A DNA stretch of 64,000 bases, taken from Echinicola salinicaeni. Its GTDB lineage: Bacteria; Bacteroidota; Bacteroidia; Cytophagales; Cyclobacteriaceae. The DNA is taken from contig NZ_JACODZ010000004.1 in NCBI RefSeq assembly GCF_014280965.1, positions 372,001 through 436,000 on the forward strand, given 5' to 3'. Position numbers and translations under genes: made by a program. The stretch's first letter is position 1. Every line of letters starts with the position of its first letter. Below the pieces are notes generated by a model. It ran no database searches. It worked only from the letters and a program-made list of their open reading frames with translations, and was not told where the DNA came from. Shown one piece after another: positions 1-7,991 of the stretch.

Positions 1-1335
1 CTCTTCCAACAAACTGTTTTTCTGTTCTAATTCCTGGGTTCTTTCCTGTACTTTGATTTCCAACTCACGGTTTACTTTTTCTTTTAGTGCATAATTGATT
101 TCAATCTGCTTTATGGTTCTTTTTAAAGCCCTGTCCCGGTTGTCCTTTAGGATTCTAATTCGATCTCCCAAAGCAAAGGTTAGCAGTAACATTTCTAAAA
201 GGAAGGCAATGTGCAGACTGTAATACACTATGGTCGTATGAGGGATTATAGCTGCATTTACCAAGACTTTTATCACTACTCCAACAAATAGTACTCCATA
301 TGCAAATACAAAGAAACGGGCTACTTTATAACCTTGCTTCCATATATAGATACTGGTAGAGAAAATCAAAAAGAATGGGATAATATCATAATACTTGATT
401 TCAAAAAGTTTCTGATCAAATGACAGTCCTATAAGAAAGAGTAAGGATTTTATTCCCAAAACTGCCAATAGCGCATAGTGGAGCTTTGGTGTTCGATACT
501 TTGTGTTCAGGAATTTGATGGAAAACATAATAGCCCAGACCACAATAGAATAATTGAAAACGCCATTAGCAATTTGATTCCATCCTGGGAAATTGGGCCA
601 TAAGTATTGAAAGGCGATACCATCTACACACATGGCATAAATACCTACACTGACCAAGTAAAAGGTATAATAGAGGTATTTGATTTCACGGACAGCCGCA
701 TAGACTAAGAGATTATAAAGGCCTATGATGGCAATCATTCCGTAAAATATCCCATAAACAAAATACTCATTCAGGGCATAGAAAATGAATCGGTTTACAG
801 ACCGTATTGCTATTCGAATATCAGCTTTTTGGCTAGAGCGGATTTTTACATAATAATTGGATATCCCTTCACTGGCATTTTCTAAAATGAGTTCAAAGTT
901 TTTATGTTTGAAATCCCGGGTGCCAAAAGGAATGGCATCTCCCATCAAGATTTTTTTATAGGTGCCATCATCCTGAGGAGTATAAACTTCCACTGAATCC
1001 ATGGTTTGATCATAAAACTCCATCAGCCATTTTTTTTTGCTTTCTGGTGTTTTGTCGATGGAAAGTTTAACCCAATAGGTATGGTTGATGTCAAACTTGT
1101 TTTTATTGAATGAGGGTCTTATTCTGAAGTTGTCTTGAAATTTCGGTTTGATGATTTCTTTAAAAGTAAGCTGGTTGCTTGTGTCTTCGAAAAATTCCAA
1201 TTGAGAAATGGAGAAAATTCTTTCCTTAAGATTATCATCGATTTTTAAAGTGGAACTTCCTGATATCCTTTGCGCATAGAGCTGATGCGAGGAAATAAAG
1301 GCCAATAGGAAGATTAAATAAATTAGTTTTCTCAC
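1..1335 (-). CDS. 7TMR-DISM sensory membrane protein, C-terminus cut by window edge
   Basis: Reads leftward off the window, so only the N-terminal ~445 residues are visible. It opens with a signal peptide (RKLIYLIFLLAFISSHQLYA, then Q). A periplasmic beta-rich domain of the 7TMR-DISMED2 type follows, with the characteristic YWVKLSI stretch near residue 80. Then come about seven hydrophobic segments (for example FYGMIAIIGLYNLLVYA and ALLAVLGIKSLLFLIGL). The visible part ends in a charged coiled coil (LEIKVQERTQELEQK). In this family that linker usually leads to a histidine kinase, GGDEF, LytTR or LuxR-type output domain, which lies outside the window. The start is taken as GTG at 1335 because it places the signal peptide at the N-terminus; an in-frame TTG lies 12 bases upstream. 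The ligand is unknown; related domains often sense carbohydrates. Confidence 0.85.
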   Translation of the reverse strand, partial: MRKLIYLIFLLAFISSHQLYAQRISGSSTLKIDDNLKERIFSISQLEFFEDTSNQLTFKEIIKPKFQDNFRIRPSFNKNKFDINHTYWVKLSIDKTPESKKKWLMEFYDQTMDSVEVYTPQDDGTYKKILMGDAIPFGTRDFKHKNFELILENASEGISNYYVKIRSSQKADIRIAIRSVNRFIFYALNEYFVYGIFYGMIAIIGLYNLLVYAAVREIKYLYYTFYLVSVGIYAMCVDGIAFQYLWPNFPGWNQIANGVFNYSIVVWAIMFSIKFLNTKYRTPKLHYALLAVLGIKSLLFLIGLSFDQKLFEIKYYDIIPFFLIFSTSIYIWKQGYKVARFFVFAYGVLFVGVVIKVLVNAAIIPHTTIVYYSLHIAFLLEMLLLTFALGDRIRILKDNRDRALKRTIKQIEINYALKEKVNRELEIKVQERTQELEQKNSLLEE

Positions 1336-1415
1336 AGTTTGCAGCAAGGTTATTTTTGATAAATAGAAAGCAGTTCTTGTAGAAAATACAATCAATTATC
1401 GATAGGTTTATAAAG

Positions 1416-1423
1416 CAAAGGTA
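1416..1423 (-). promoter_or_regulatory. Bacteroidota -7 box (TACCTTTG) for the 7TMR-DISM gene
   Basis: The minus strand reads TACCTTTG, matching the Bacteroidota TAnnTTTG element. Transcription would start near 1409, giving a leader of about 74 bases. No clear -33 TTG is seen. Confidence 0.5.
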
Positions 1424-1481
1424 AATATTTATAAATTGCTTTTAGAACCTAAATAATTATAACCTGCAAATGTGATATTCA

Positions 1482-2387
1482 ATGAGTCAGAAAATGATGA
1501 CAATAACCCCCAAGGATATTTCAGTAGCAGACTTTCATAGCTATATGCTTGGAGCAATTGTTCCCAGGCCTATTGCCTTTGTAAGTACTATTGATTCTGA
1601 GGGGCGGATTAATTTAAGTCCTTTTAGTTTTTTTAATGCCTTTGGTTCTAATCCCCCTATTTTGATTTTTTCACCAGCCAGAAGGGTGAGAGATAATACT
1701 ACCAAACACAGTTTGGACAATGTAAAGGAAGTCCATGAAGTTGTTGTTAATATTGTGAACTATAGTATGGTTCAGCAAATGTCTTTGAGCAGTACAGAAT
1801 ATGAAAAGGGAGTAAATGAATTTGTTAAATCCGGTCTTACGCCTGTTCCTTCCGACCTGGTGAGTCCTCCTAGGGTGAAAGAATCAACTGTTTCTTTTGA
1901 GTGTAAGGTAATTGAAGTGATGGAAATGGGGGATAAGGGTGGAGCTGCCAATTTGGTGATCTGTGAAATTATTCTTGCACATATTGATGAGAGTATAATG
2001 GGGCATGATGGGAAGATAGATCCAAATAAACTGGATGCTGTAGCGAGAATGGGAGGCAACTGGTACTGTAGGGCCAGTGGTGATGCACTTTTTGAGATAG
2101 AAAAACCTATCAAGAACAGGGGGATTGGAGTGGATCAGATTCCTAGAAGGATTCGCTTGAGTTCAGTTTTGACAGGGAATGACCTCGGAAGGTTAGGCAA
2201 TGTTGAAAAATTGCCCAGCGAGGAAGAAGTGTTTCAATATGGTAATAATGCTGATATGGAAGAAATGCGGATCAGGTTCCAAAATGATGAGGAAAGTCTT
2301 CTATTTCATCTGCACCAGTATGCTCAAGCTTTGCTACATGATGGAAAGGTGATGGAAGCCTGGAATGTATTGCTTCAACATTATTGA
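1482..2387 (+). CDS. Flavin reductase-like (FMN-binding split barrel) protein
   Basis: A 301-residue cytosolic protein. Residues ~10-200 form a flavin-reductase-like split barrel: PRPIAFVSTIDSEGRINLSPFSFFNAFGSNPP is the typical FMN-contacting N-terminal region (quoted stretch is split as PRPIAFVSTID, then NLSPFSFFNAF), followed by VNIVNYSMV. The barrel contains RMGGNWYCRA near residue 190. The last ~100 residues are an acidic extension of unknown role. Such proteins bind FMN and reduce flavin or act on small redox substrates; the substrate cannot be read from sequence. The start could also be at the Met codons 4 or 5 residues downstream. It converges on the ftsE gene, with the two stop codons one base apart. 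Confidence 0.8.
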   Translation: MSQKMMTITPKDISVADFHSYMLGAIVPRPIAFVSTIDSEGRINLSPFSFFNAFGSNPPILIFSPARRVRDNTTKHSLDNVKEVHEVVVNIVNYSMVQQMSLSSTEYEKGVNEFVKSGLTPVPSDLVSPPRVKESTVSFECKVIEVMEMGDKGGAANLVICEIILAHIDESIMGHDGKIDPNKLDAVARMGGNWYCRASGDALFEIEKPIKNRGIGVDQIPRRIRLSSVLTGNDLGRLGNVEKLPSEEEVFQYGNNADMEEMRIRFQNDEESLLFHLHQYAQALLHDGKVMEAWNVLLQHY

Positions 2388-2388
2388 T

Positions 2389-3096
2389 CTATATTTGATC
2401 CTTTTCGAATATGTCTGAAGTTTTGGAATCCAGTAGGAAGCCTTTATCACATTTTAATATTCTGTAGGGGTATTTCTTGAGTAATTCATGGTTATGTGTA
2501 GCCATTAAGACAGCAGTGCCCTGTTTATTGATTTCCTGGAACAGTTTGAAAATACCATCTGCCACTTCAGGGTCTAAATTTCCTGTCGGTTCATCGGCTA
2601 GTAGAATAGAGGGTTCGTTCAGCAATGCCCTGGCAATTACCACACGTTGCTGTTCCCCTCCAGATAATTGATGGGGCATCTTTGTGGCAGAACCACCAAG
2701 ACCTACACGCATCAAGACTTCTACCATTCTGGTTTTCATCTTTGATTTCTCTTTCCAGCCAGTGGCTCGCATAACAAAATATAGGTTTTCAGCTACCGTA
2801 CGGTCATTGAACAGTTGAAAATCTTGAAATACTATTCCTAGTTTTCTACGGAGGTAAGGAACATCTTTGGACTTGATTTCCTTGAGGTTGTAACCTGCGA
2901 TATGGCCTTCTCCCATTTTAAGTGGTAAATCTGAATATAGGGTTTTCAGCAGGGAGCTTTTTCCACTTCCCGTTCGACCTATGAGGAATACAAATTCATC
3001 CTTTTCTATTTCAAAAGATACATCCTGTAAAATGGCGGTGATGCCCTGAAATATACAGGCTTTGTTTAATCGTACAACGGGTTCACTAGAGAACAT
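2389..3096 (-). CDS. ftsE: Cell division ABC transporter ATP-binding protein FtsE
   Basis: A 235-residue ABC ATPase with Walker A GRTGSGKSS (~residue 40), Q-loop VFQDFQLF, signature LSGGEQQRV (~143), Walker B ILLADEPTGNLD (~163) and the switch histidine in MATHNH. The length and the DEPTGNLD / VFQDFQLF pattern match FtsE, which pairs with the membrane protein FtsX to regulate peptidoglycan hydrolysis during division. ftsX is not adjacent, so the pairing is inferred from the family. The upstream 73-residue ORF ends 12 bases before this start and is probably co-transcribed. It could be another lipoprotein-export-type ATPase, but FtsE fits best. Confidence 0.85.
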   Translation of the reverse strand: MFSSEPVVRLNKACIFQGITAILQDVSFEIEKDEFVFLIGRTGSGKSSLLKTLYSDLPLKMGEGHIAGYNLKEIKSKDVPYLRRKLGIVFQDFQLFNDRTVAENLYFVMRATGWKEKSKMKTRMVEVLMRVGLGGSATKMPHQLSGGEQQRVVIARALLNEPSILLADEPTGNLDPEVADGIFKLFQEINKQGTAVLMATHNHELLKKYPYRILKCDKGFLLDSKTSDIFEKDQI

Positions 3097-3108
3097 TATG
3101 ATATAGAT

Positions 3109-3330
3109 TTACAATTCTAACTTTTGTAATTTGCCAAAAGGAAGTTCTTTGATCAATTTTCCCATTTCTTCTTCTTTACCTTCCAAACCAAACTTTTCAA
3201 GGTTTTTTAGTGGACGGTCAGCCCTGAAGTAGGCGACGAGAACAAAGTTTTCATCCCTGATCTGAATATAGTCAGGAATTTTTGCTTTGCCTTTTACCTT
3301 GATGATATACATAGATGGATTTTGAACCAA
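3109..3330 (-). CDS. Small conserved-looking protein upstream of ftsE
   Basis: A 73-residue soluble protein, or 67 residues if the internal Met at 3312 is the start (MYIIKVKGKAK). It alternates beta-like strands with charged residues and ends with a short Lys/Glu-rich helix. No signal peptide or membrane segment is seen. I do not recognise the family. It sits directly upstream of ftsE with a 12-base gap, so the two are probably one transcript. Confidence 0.6.
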   Translation of the reverse strand: MVQNPSMYIIKVKGKAKIPDYIQIRDENFVLVAYFRADRPLKNLEKFGLEGKEEEMGKLIKELPFGKLQKLEL

Positions 3331-3478
3331 TTTTAAAAGCGAAATTTAAATGATAAGGAGTTCAGATAAAAATATTCTGTCAAATAAAGGTAAAAATGTC
3401 CAATCCCTATTTTATTATCTAATTCTTAAAACAAGCATGGCATGACTTTCCGCCATGCCATGATGTGTTAAACAAAAA

Positions 3479-3527
3479 CCACCAACCCTCACTGATTTCC
3501 CAATGGAGAAAAGCGCATGGTTGGTGG
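3479..3527 (-). terminator. Rho-independent terminator of the aldolase gene
   Basis: CCACCAACC (3479-3487) pairs with GGTTGGTGG (3519-3527). Read on the minus strand, the stem is followed by TTTTTGTTT. It lies just beyond the stop codon of the minus-strand aldolase gene. A second smaller inverted repeat (ATGGCATG/CATGCCAT) sits further downstream at ~3436-3462. Confidence 0.65.
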
Positions 3528-3540
3528 AAAAATATAATGC

Positions 3541-4200
3541 TTATTTGCCTGCTGCTTTAGCGTGGTCAGCCAAGAATTTAGCCAATCCAGCGTCAGTCAA
3601 AGGGTGGTTCAATAGACCAGTAATTACATTTAATGGGCATGTAACCACATCAGCTCCGATTTCAGCACATTTTATCAAGTGCATAGTGTGTCTAACTGAA
3701 GCGGCCAACACTTGCGTGTCAAAACCATAGTTTTGGTAGATATGTACGATTTGTTCGATCAACTCTAAACCGTCAAAAGCAATATCATCCAATCTTCCGA
3801 TGAAAGGAGAAAGGTAGGTTGCTCCCGCTTTGGCCGCAAGGATGGCCTGGCCTGGAGAGAATACCAAGGTACAGTTGGTTCTAATTCCTTCGTTGCTGAA
3901 ATATTTGATGGCTTTTACACCATCTTTGATCATAGGTACTTTAACTACGATTTTGTCGTCAATTTTAGCTAGTTCTTTTCCTTCTTTGATCATCCCCTCA
4001 AAATCGGTAGATATCACTTCTGCACTAACTTTATCATCTACTATATCGCAAATCGCTTTATAGTGAGCCTTTACGTTCTCTTCACCTGTGATGCCTTCTT
4101 TGGCCATCAATGAAGGATTGGTAGTCACTCCATCCAAAACACCTAAGTCATAGGCTTCTTTGATTTCATCAAGATTGGCAGTGTCAATAAAGAATTTCAT
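3541..4200 (-). CDS. fsa: Transaldolase / fructose-6-phosphate aldolase family protein
   Basis: A 219-residue class I aldolase of the short transaldolase (FSA/TalC) subfamily. Features are [30 protein letters not shown] (substrate phosphate and Asp region), the Schiff-base lysine in VVKVPM (~residue 85), [12 protein letters not shown], and SPFIGRLDD. The family exchanges or forms C3 units on sugar phosphates in the non-oxidative pentose phosphate pathway. The start was set at the ATG at 4200 because the family begins MKFFIDTA; a longer reading from 4239 adds 13 unlikely residues. Whether it acts as a transaldolase or an F6P aldolase cannot be decided here. Confidence 0.9.
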   Translation of the reverse strand: MKFFIDTANLDEIKEAYDLGVLDGVTTNPSLMAKEGITGEENVKAHYKAICDIVDDKVSAEVISTDFEGMIKEGKELAKIDDKIVVKVPMIKDGVKAIKYFSNEGIRTNCTLVFSPGQAILAAKAGATYLSPFIGRLDDIAFDGLELIEQIVHIYQNYGFDTQVLAASVRHTMHLIKCAEIGADVVTCPLNVITGLLNHPLTDAGLAKFLADHAKAAGK

Positions 4201-4316
4201 TTGTAAACGGTTTTGGTTATGTATGAATTTGGCTTGCAAAGTTAGCCGAATATTTTGAAAGTCGGGTAAAAAATGTTTAAATGTTTTTTTAACACTTAAT
4301 TATCAAGGTAAAAAAG

Positions 4317-4398
4317 AAGCGGCATCGCACCGCTACAACCGTCTACCCTTGCTTCCTTCCGGACCTGGGGGAGTTGACAGGAGCTGGTCGTGCCGCTT
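4317..4398 (-). ncRNA. ffs: Signal recognition particle RNA (small bacterial type)
   Basis: The minus strand carries the invariant SRP domain IV motif CAGGTCCGGAAGGAAGCA. It is closed by complementary ends AAGCGGCA (4317-4324) and TGCCGCTT (4391-4398), about 82 bases in all. It pairs with Ffh to target nascent membrane proteins. The 3' end runs into a T-rich stretch that acts as terminator. A TACCTTTG box lies just upstream at the expected distance. Confidence 0.93.
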
Positions 4399-4403
4399 GA
4401 ATA

Positions 4404-4411
4404 CAAAGGTA
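4404..4411 (-). promoter_or_regulatory. -7 box (TACCTTTG) of the SRP RNA gene
   Basis: CAAAGGTA on the plus strand is TACCTTTG on the minus strand. It ends six bases before the closing stem of the SRP RNA, so the predicted start coincides with the RNA 5' end. This is an internal check on the promoter motif used throughout this annotation. Confidence 0.75.
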
Positions 4412-4422
4412 CGTCAAAAACT

Positions 4423-4430
4423 TACCTTTG
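4423..4430 (+). promoter_or_regulatory. Divergent -7 box (TACCTTTG) toward the small lipoprotein gene
   Basis: TACCTTTG on the plus strand lies 11 bases from the SRP promoter box and points the other way. It predicts a transcript starting near 4437 and a ~100-base leader for the lipoprotein at 4539. Confidence 0.5.
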
Positions 4431-4538
4431 CAAAATCTCGGTAATAAATATCTTTTAAGATAGGCTAAGCGCTTATGAATCAAAAGAAAAAAATGGCAGC
4501 ATTATTGATTTAAGACCAGGCAACTAAAGAACTGTATT

Positions 4539-4832
4539 ATGAAAAAGGTTATTGCAATATTATTTTTGGGCTTGTTTTTAGGGGGCTGTGCCGTTTTTAA
4601 TAAACAACCTAAGTACGAACTCGGGATGGAGGAACGAGATTTTGTGAAGATGCATGACGAGGCTGTACTCAGTGGATTAGAAGACGGTCAAAGGACCTAT
4701 AGGTTAGTCAGGGACGAGCATTTTTATGTTTTATTTACTTTTGAGAACGGGAAGCTAATCAAATTGGAAGAGAAGGAATTGCCAAAAGCGTGGCAAGTTC
4801 CTCCTGGTACAAATAATATAGAGGCCAATTAA
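4539..4832 (+). CDS. Small lipoprotein, possibly BamE/SmpA-like
   Basis: A 97-residue lipoprotein with a signal peptide ending in lipobox LGGC (Cys17). After the lipobox, LGMEERDFVKMHDEA and FYVLFTFENGKLIKLEE resemble the BamE/SmpA fold (a helix pair followed by a strand with an FxNGKL motif). That match is by eye only and may be coincidental. It sits alone between the SRP RNA and a minus-strand gene. Confidence 0.7.
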   Translation: MKKVIAILFLGLFLGGCAVFNKQPKYELGMEERDFVKMHDEAVLSGLEDGQRTYRLVRDEHFYVLFTFENGKLIKLEEKELPKAWQVPPGTNNIEAN

Positions 4833-4840
4833 ATTACTTA

Positions 4841-5068
4841 TCAGCCCAATCCTTTTAGGTATAAGTTAAATTCTAATGGGCTGCAGGATTCAAACTCATC
4901 TACTTCAAGATCATCATAGATTTCTTCATCGAATTCCATGGTGGTCTTTTCTATTTTACCATCTGGGTGGATGATCAGTTCTATTCCAGTAAAGTCTTGT
5001 GGATTGACTTGAACCAGGACTTTATAGTCATCAAATGTCCTTTTGAAATATTTTGCCAAATTAGCCAT
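4841..5068 (-). CDS. Small acidic protein of unknown function
   Basis: A 75-residue soluble protein, strongly acidic in its C-terminal half (EFDEEIYDDLEVDEFE), with no signal peptide or membrane segment. The stop is 8 bases from the convergent lipoprotein stop. I do not recognise the family. A normal ATG start and a compact fold-like pattern suggest a real gene. Confidence 0.6.
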   Translation of the reverse strand: MANLAKYFKRTFDDYKVLVQVNPQDFTGIELIIHPDGKIEKTTMEFDEEIYDDLEVDEFESCSPLEFNLYLKGLG

Positions 5069-5244
5069 GAGAATGAGTTGTTTTTTAGATGTGCAAAGTT
5101 AAGCTAATTTTAATATTTAAGATGATTATATCAGTCCCTTCCATTCTATGGGGTTGATTTAACCAACAATGAGTTTTTTTATTAATTATTGTCATTGGTA
5201 GAATTTTTTGGGATAAATATTTTTTTTAATATGAAATGCCTTTA

Positions 5245-5252
5245 TATATTTG
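5245..5252 (+). promoter_or_regulatory. -7 box (TATATTTG) of the trp cluster
   Basis: TATATTTG fits TAnnTTTG. Transcription is expected near 5258-5260, only ~10 bases before the leader peptide ATG, so the leader would be nearly leaderless. The -33 position is T-rich without a clean TTG. Confidence 0.65.
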
Positions 5253-5267
5253 CCTATCGTAAAAAAT

Positions 5268-5345
5268 ATGAAACAAAAACATACTCAATATTGGTGGTGG
5301 CATACTCAACTTCTGAAAGCGGAAGAACAGCATGCTATTGCCTAA
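5268..5345 (+). CDS. trpL: trp leader peptide
   Basis: A 25-codon ORF that starts just downstream of the predicted promoter. Codons 9-11 are three consecutive Trp codons, preceded by Tyr and followed by His. The order is ATG ORF with Trp run, then terminator hairpin, then trpE, as in ribosome-mediated attenuation. Ribosome stalling at the Trp run when charged tRNA-Trp is scarce would favour readthrough into trpE. It is too short for routine ORF calling. Confidence 0.85.
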   Translation: MKQKHTQYWWWHTQLLKAEEQHAIA

Positions 5346-5375
5346 AATTAGAGAGTTATAGAACCACATATAATG

Positions 5376-5410
5376 AGGCTTGCTGGAATTCCCAGTAAGC
5401 CTTTTTTATT
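5376..5410 (+). terminator. trp attenuator terminator
   Basis: AGGCTTGCTGG (5376-5386) pairs with CCAGTAAGCCT (5392-5402) through an 11-pair stem with one G-T pair, followed by a T-run. A competing antiterminator is possible. GCCT at 5340-5343 and CAGCA at 5328-5332 can pair with AGGC (5376-5379) and TGCTG (5381-5385), blocking the 5' arm of the terminator. The antiterminator is weak and was not folded computationally. Confidence 0.85.
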
Positions 5411-5428
5411 TTATTTTCAAAGTTAACC

Positions 5429-6841
5429 ATGAGCAAAACACAAAATTTTAAGATCAAAACTCGATACAAGAAGTTGCTGGCAGATACCATCACGCCAGTG
5501 AGTATTTATCTTCAGGTTAGGGATAAGTTTAAGAATCCCATTCTCCTGGAAAGTTCTGATTATCATGGACAGGATAACAGTTATTCTTATATCTGCTTTA
5601 ACCCAATGGCTACTTTTTCTTTTGATGGCAAGACGGTAAAAGAAACCTTGCCCTCAGGGGAGAAGTTGGCCTATCAACTGGAGAAGGGAGAAAAACTGGT
5701 AGATGATTTAAGGCGCTTTTCCGGAAAGTTTAAGGATGGAGAAAATGATTTTAAATTCATCTCTAATGGGCTTTTTGGGTATATGCAATATGATACCGTT
5801 TCGAGTTTTGAGGATATAAAGCTAGATAATACGCAGGAGTCTGAGATTCCCCAGGCCTATTATGCAGTTTATAAAAATGTGATTGTTGTGGATCACTTTA
5901 AAAATGAGCTACATATTTTTGACCATCATATTAATGGTGAAGGGGAAGGCAGTATTTCAAAAATTGAGACCCTGCTCAATAATAAAAATATCCCTAGTTA
6001 TTCCTTCCAGCTTGACGGACCTGAAGTGTCCAATTATACGGATAATGAATTTTTGGACATCCTTCGCAAAGGTAGGGAGCATTGCTTTAGGGGAGATGTT
6101 TTTCAGATAGTACTTTCCAGGTCTTTTACCACTGGTTTCAAAGGTGATGAATTCAATGTGTATAGGGCGTTGAGGTCAGTAAATCCCTCCCCTTATTTGT
6201 TTTACTTTGATTACGGCTCTTATAAGGTTTTTGGCAGTTCTCCAGAAGCACAGATTGTGGTAAAAGGCAGGAAGGCTACTATTTATCCTATTGCAGGTAC
6301 ATTTAAGCGTACAGGTAATGATTTAGCAGATGCTGAATTGGCGACTAAGCTTTACGATGATCCAAAGGAAAATTCTGAGCATGTTATGTTGGTGGATCTT
6401 GCCAGGAATGACCTTAGCAGGTCTTCAGAGACGGTGGATGTGGAAGTCTTTAAGGAAATCCAATATTATTCCCATGTCATCCATTTGGTGTCGAAAGTTA
6501 CTGGCGTTTTGCCAGAAGAAGCTAATCCATTACAGTTGGTGGCTGATACATTTCCTGCCGGCACTCTATCTGGAGCACCGAAGTACAGGGCCATGGAATT
6601 AATTGATGAATTGGAAAGTACGAGTAGGAGATTCTATGGAGGTGCGATTGGTTTCCTTGGATTTAACGGAGACTTTAACCATGCAATCTTGATCAGGTCC
6701 TTTGTTTCCGAAAATAATAAACTACGTTTCCAAGCTGGGGCTGGAGTGGTTGCTAAATCCTCCATTGAGAGCGAGCTACAAGAAGTGGCCAATAAATTAG
6801 AAGCCTTGAGGGTTGCATTAAAAGCAGCTGAGGAGGTTTGA
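5429..6841 (+). CDS. trpE: Anthranilate synthase component I
   Basis: A 470-residue chorismate-using enzyme that makes anthranilate with the TrpG amidotransferase. The N-terminal region holds the Trp-feedback-type motif ILLESSD (~residue 35). The C-terminal chorismate-binding domain (~210-465) has GDVFQIVLSRSF, NPSPYLFYFDYG, SSPEAQI, PIAGTFKRTG, ENSEHVMLVDLARND, DTFPAGTLSGAPK and GAIGFLGFNGD. PIAGT supports anthranilate synthase over other chorismate enzymes. It lies 26 bases after the attenuator T-run and is the first structural gene of the cluster. Its trpG partner is displaced ~500 bases downstream by an inserted pseudogene. Confidence 0.95.
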   Translation: MSKTQNFKIKTRYKKLLADTITPVSIYLQVRDKFKNPILLESSDYHGQDNSYSYICFNPMATFSFDGKTVKETLPSGEKLAYQLEKGEKLVDDLRRFSGKFKDGENDFKFISNGLFGYMQYDTVSSFEDIKLDNTQESEIPQAYYAVYKNVIVVDHFKNELHIFDHHINGEGEGSISKIETLLNNKNIPSYSFQLDGPEVSNYTDNEFLDILRKGREHCFRGDVFQIVLSRSFTTGFKGDEFNVYRALRSVNPSPYLFYFDYGSYKVFGSSPEAQIVVKGRKATIYPIAGTFKRTGNDLADAELATKLYDDPKENSEHVMLVDLARNDLSRSSETVDVEVFKEIQYYSHVIHLVSKVTGVLPEEANPLQLVADTFPAGTLSGAPKYRAMELIDELESTSRRFYGGAIGFLGFNGDFNHAILIRSFVSENNKLRFQAGAGVVAKSSIESELQEVANKLEALRVALKAAEEV

Positions 6842-6864
6842 TTTATGACTAAAATTAAAAATTT

Positions 6865-7323
6865 TAAGATTGGAAGATTATGGTAAAGATCAGCTGTTTT
6901 GAAGAATTGGATGTTTGGAGACATGCTGCTCAGATAGGGGTTGATGTCTATCAAATAGCTGATAAAACCCCACTTTCTGAAGATTTTAAATCAAGAGATC
7001 AGTTAATTGCAGCTGCAATTTCTATTTCAAATAATATAGCAGAGGGTTTTGAGTATAACAATAATAAAGATTTTGTAAGATTTCTCATTTATGCTAAAGG
7101 TTCTGCAGGAGAAGTATGAAGCCAGGCTTAAGTGTTGAATAAGGCTGCGCGGATTTCGGATAAAGATTATATTTCTCTTAGAGAAAGCCTTATTCAGATT
7201 TCAAAGGAAATTAAAGGCTTTGTCAGTTACTTAAGAGAGTTTGAAAAAAAATAAAAATAAGAAATAAGAAGGTAGGAAATTGAATGAAGGTTAATCTTTC
7301 AACTTTACAATATTCCAATCTTA
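6865..7323. repeat. Inverted repeat bracketing the four-helix-bundle cassette
   Basis: TAAGATTGGAA at 6865-6875 is repeated in inverted orientation as TTCCAATCTTA at 7313-7323. The pair encloses the pseudogene at 6880-7254 exactly, in the space between trpE and trpG. This looks like the ends of a small inserted cassette. No target-site duplication was resolved. Confidence 0.55.
6880..7254 (+). pseudogene. Four-helix-bundle (S23 / 23S-rRNA intervening-sequence type) protein, broken
   Basis: The first 79 codons give a good N-terminal half of the S23-type four-helix-bundle family: FEELDVWRHA, then SRDQLIAAAISISNNIAEG and FLIYAKGSAGEV. A TGA follows at 7117-7119. The same frame then continues after a second stop (TAA, seven codons after the last sense codon of the first half) as VLNKAARISDKDYISLRESL and IKGFVSYLREF up to the TAA at 7252-7254. 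This is the missing C-terminal half of the family. The gene is thus 125 codons with two in-frame nonsense codons, where the family normally reads R-S-Q-x-Y-V-L. Either CGA to TGA and TAT/CAA to TAA substitutions inactivated it, or the codons are recoded, which is unlikely. It is inserted between trpE and trpG. Confidence 0.8.
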
Positions 7324-7338
7324 CAATAATAATTGGAC

Positions 7339-7908
7339 ATGAAAATATTAGTACTCGATAATTACGATTCTTTTACCTACAACCTTGTGTATATAGTGCG
7401 TGAATTGGGTTTTGGGGATGAAATGGATATATATAGGAACGATAAGATATCCTTAGAAGCTGTGGATGAGTATGATAAAATTTTACTTTCTCCAGGCCCC
7501 GGCGTACCCGCTGATGCAGGAATTATGCCTGAATTACTAAAGAAATATGCGGACAAAAAGGATATTTTGGGTGTTTGCCTGGGACATCAGGCCATTGGAG
7601 AGGCTTTTGGGGCAGGCTTAAATAACCTAACAGAGGTGGTTCATGGAGTTGCTTCTGAAGTGAAGGTTATCAAGGAAGATATGATTTTCAATGGAGTTCC
7701 TGAGAAGTTCAAAATAGGGAGGTACCATAGTTGGGTGATCGATGAAAGTACTTTGTCTGATGAATTGGAAGTCACTGCCAAGACCCCCGATGGTCAAATA
7801 ATGGCAGTCAGACACAAAGAATATAAGGTGCGAGGCCTGCAGTTTCACCCTGAAAGCATACTTACAGAACATGGAAAGCAGATGGTTCTGAATTGGATTG
7901 AGGGATGA
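7339..7908 (+). CDS. trpG: Anthranilate synthase component II (glutamine amidotransferase)
   Basis: A 189-residue class I glutamine amidotransferase supplying ammonia to TrpE. The nucleophile Cys is in GVCLGHQAIGEAFGA and the catalytic His and Glu in LQFHPESILTEHG. The N-terminus MKILVLDNYDSFTYNLV is diagnostic of TrpG/PabA. The start is the ATG at 7339; a TTG two codons upstream is an unlikely alternative. It may also serve p-aminobenzoate synthesis if no separate pabA exists. Confidence 0.93.
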   Translation: MKILVLDNYDSFTYNLVYIVRELGFGDEMDIYRNDKISLEAVDEYDKILLSPGPGVPADAGIMPELLKKYADKKDILGVCLGHQAIGEAFGAGLNNLTEVVHGVASEVKVIKEDMIFNGVPEKFKIGRYHSWVIDESTLSDELEVTAKTPDGQIMAVRHKEYKVRGLQFHPESILTEHGKQMVLNWIEG

Positions 7909-7991
7909 TTTTGCGCCAGATATCGTTTATTAATAATAAATTGAAAAACAACCACTAAAATAAAGGAACACTGTTCCAAAGGAATATTATC

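Noticed and set aside
5189-5398. 69-codon plus-strand ORF over the trp leader
   Set aside because: It runs through the promoter, leader peptide and terminator in another frame; the leader peptide with the Trp run explains the region better.
6880-7119. The four-helix-bundle ORF as an intact 79-residue protein
   Set aside because: The family is about 115-125 residues and the rest of it is present in frame after two stops, so it is a broken gene.
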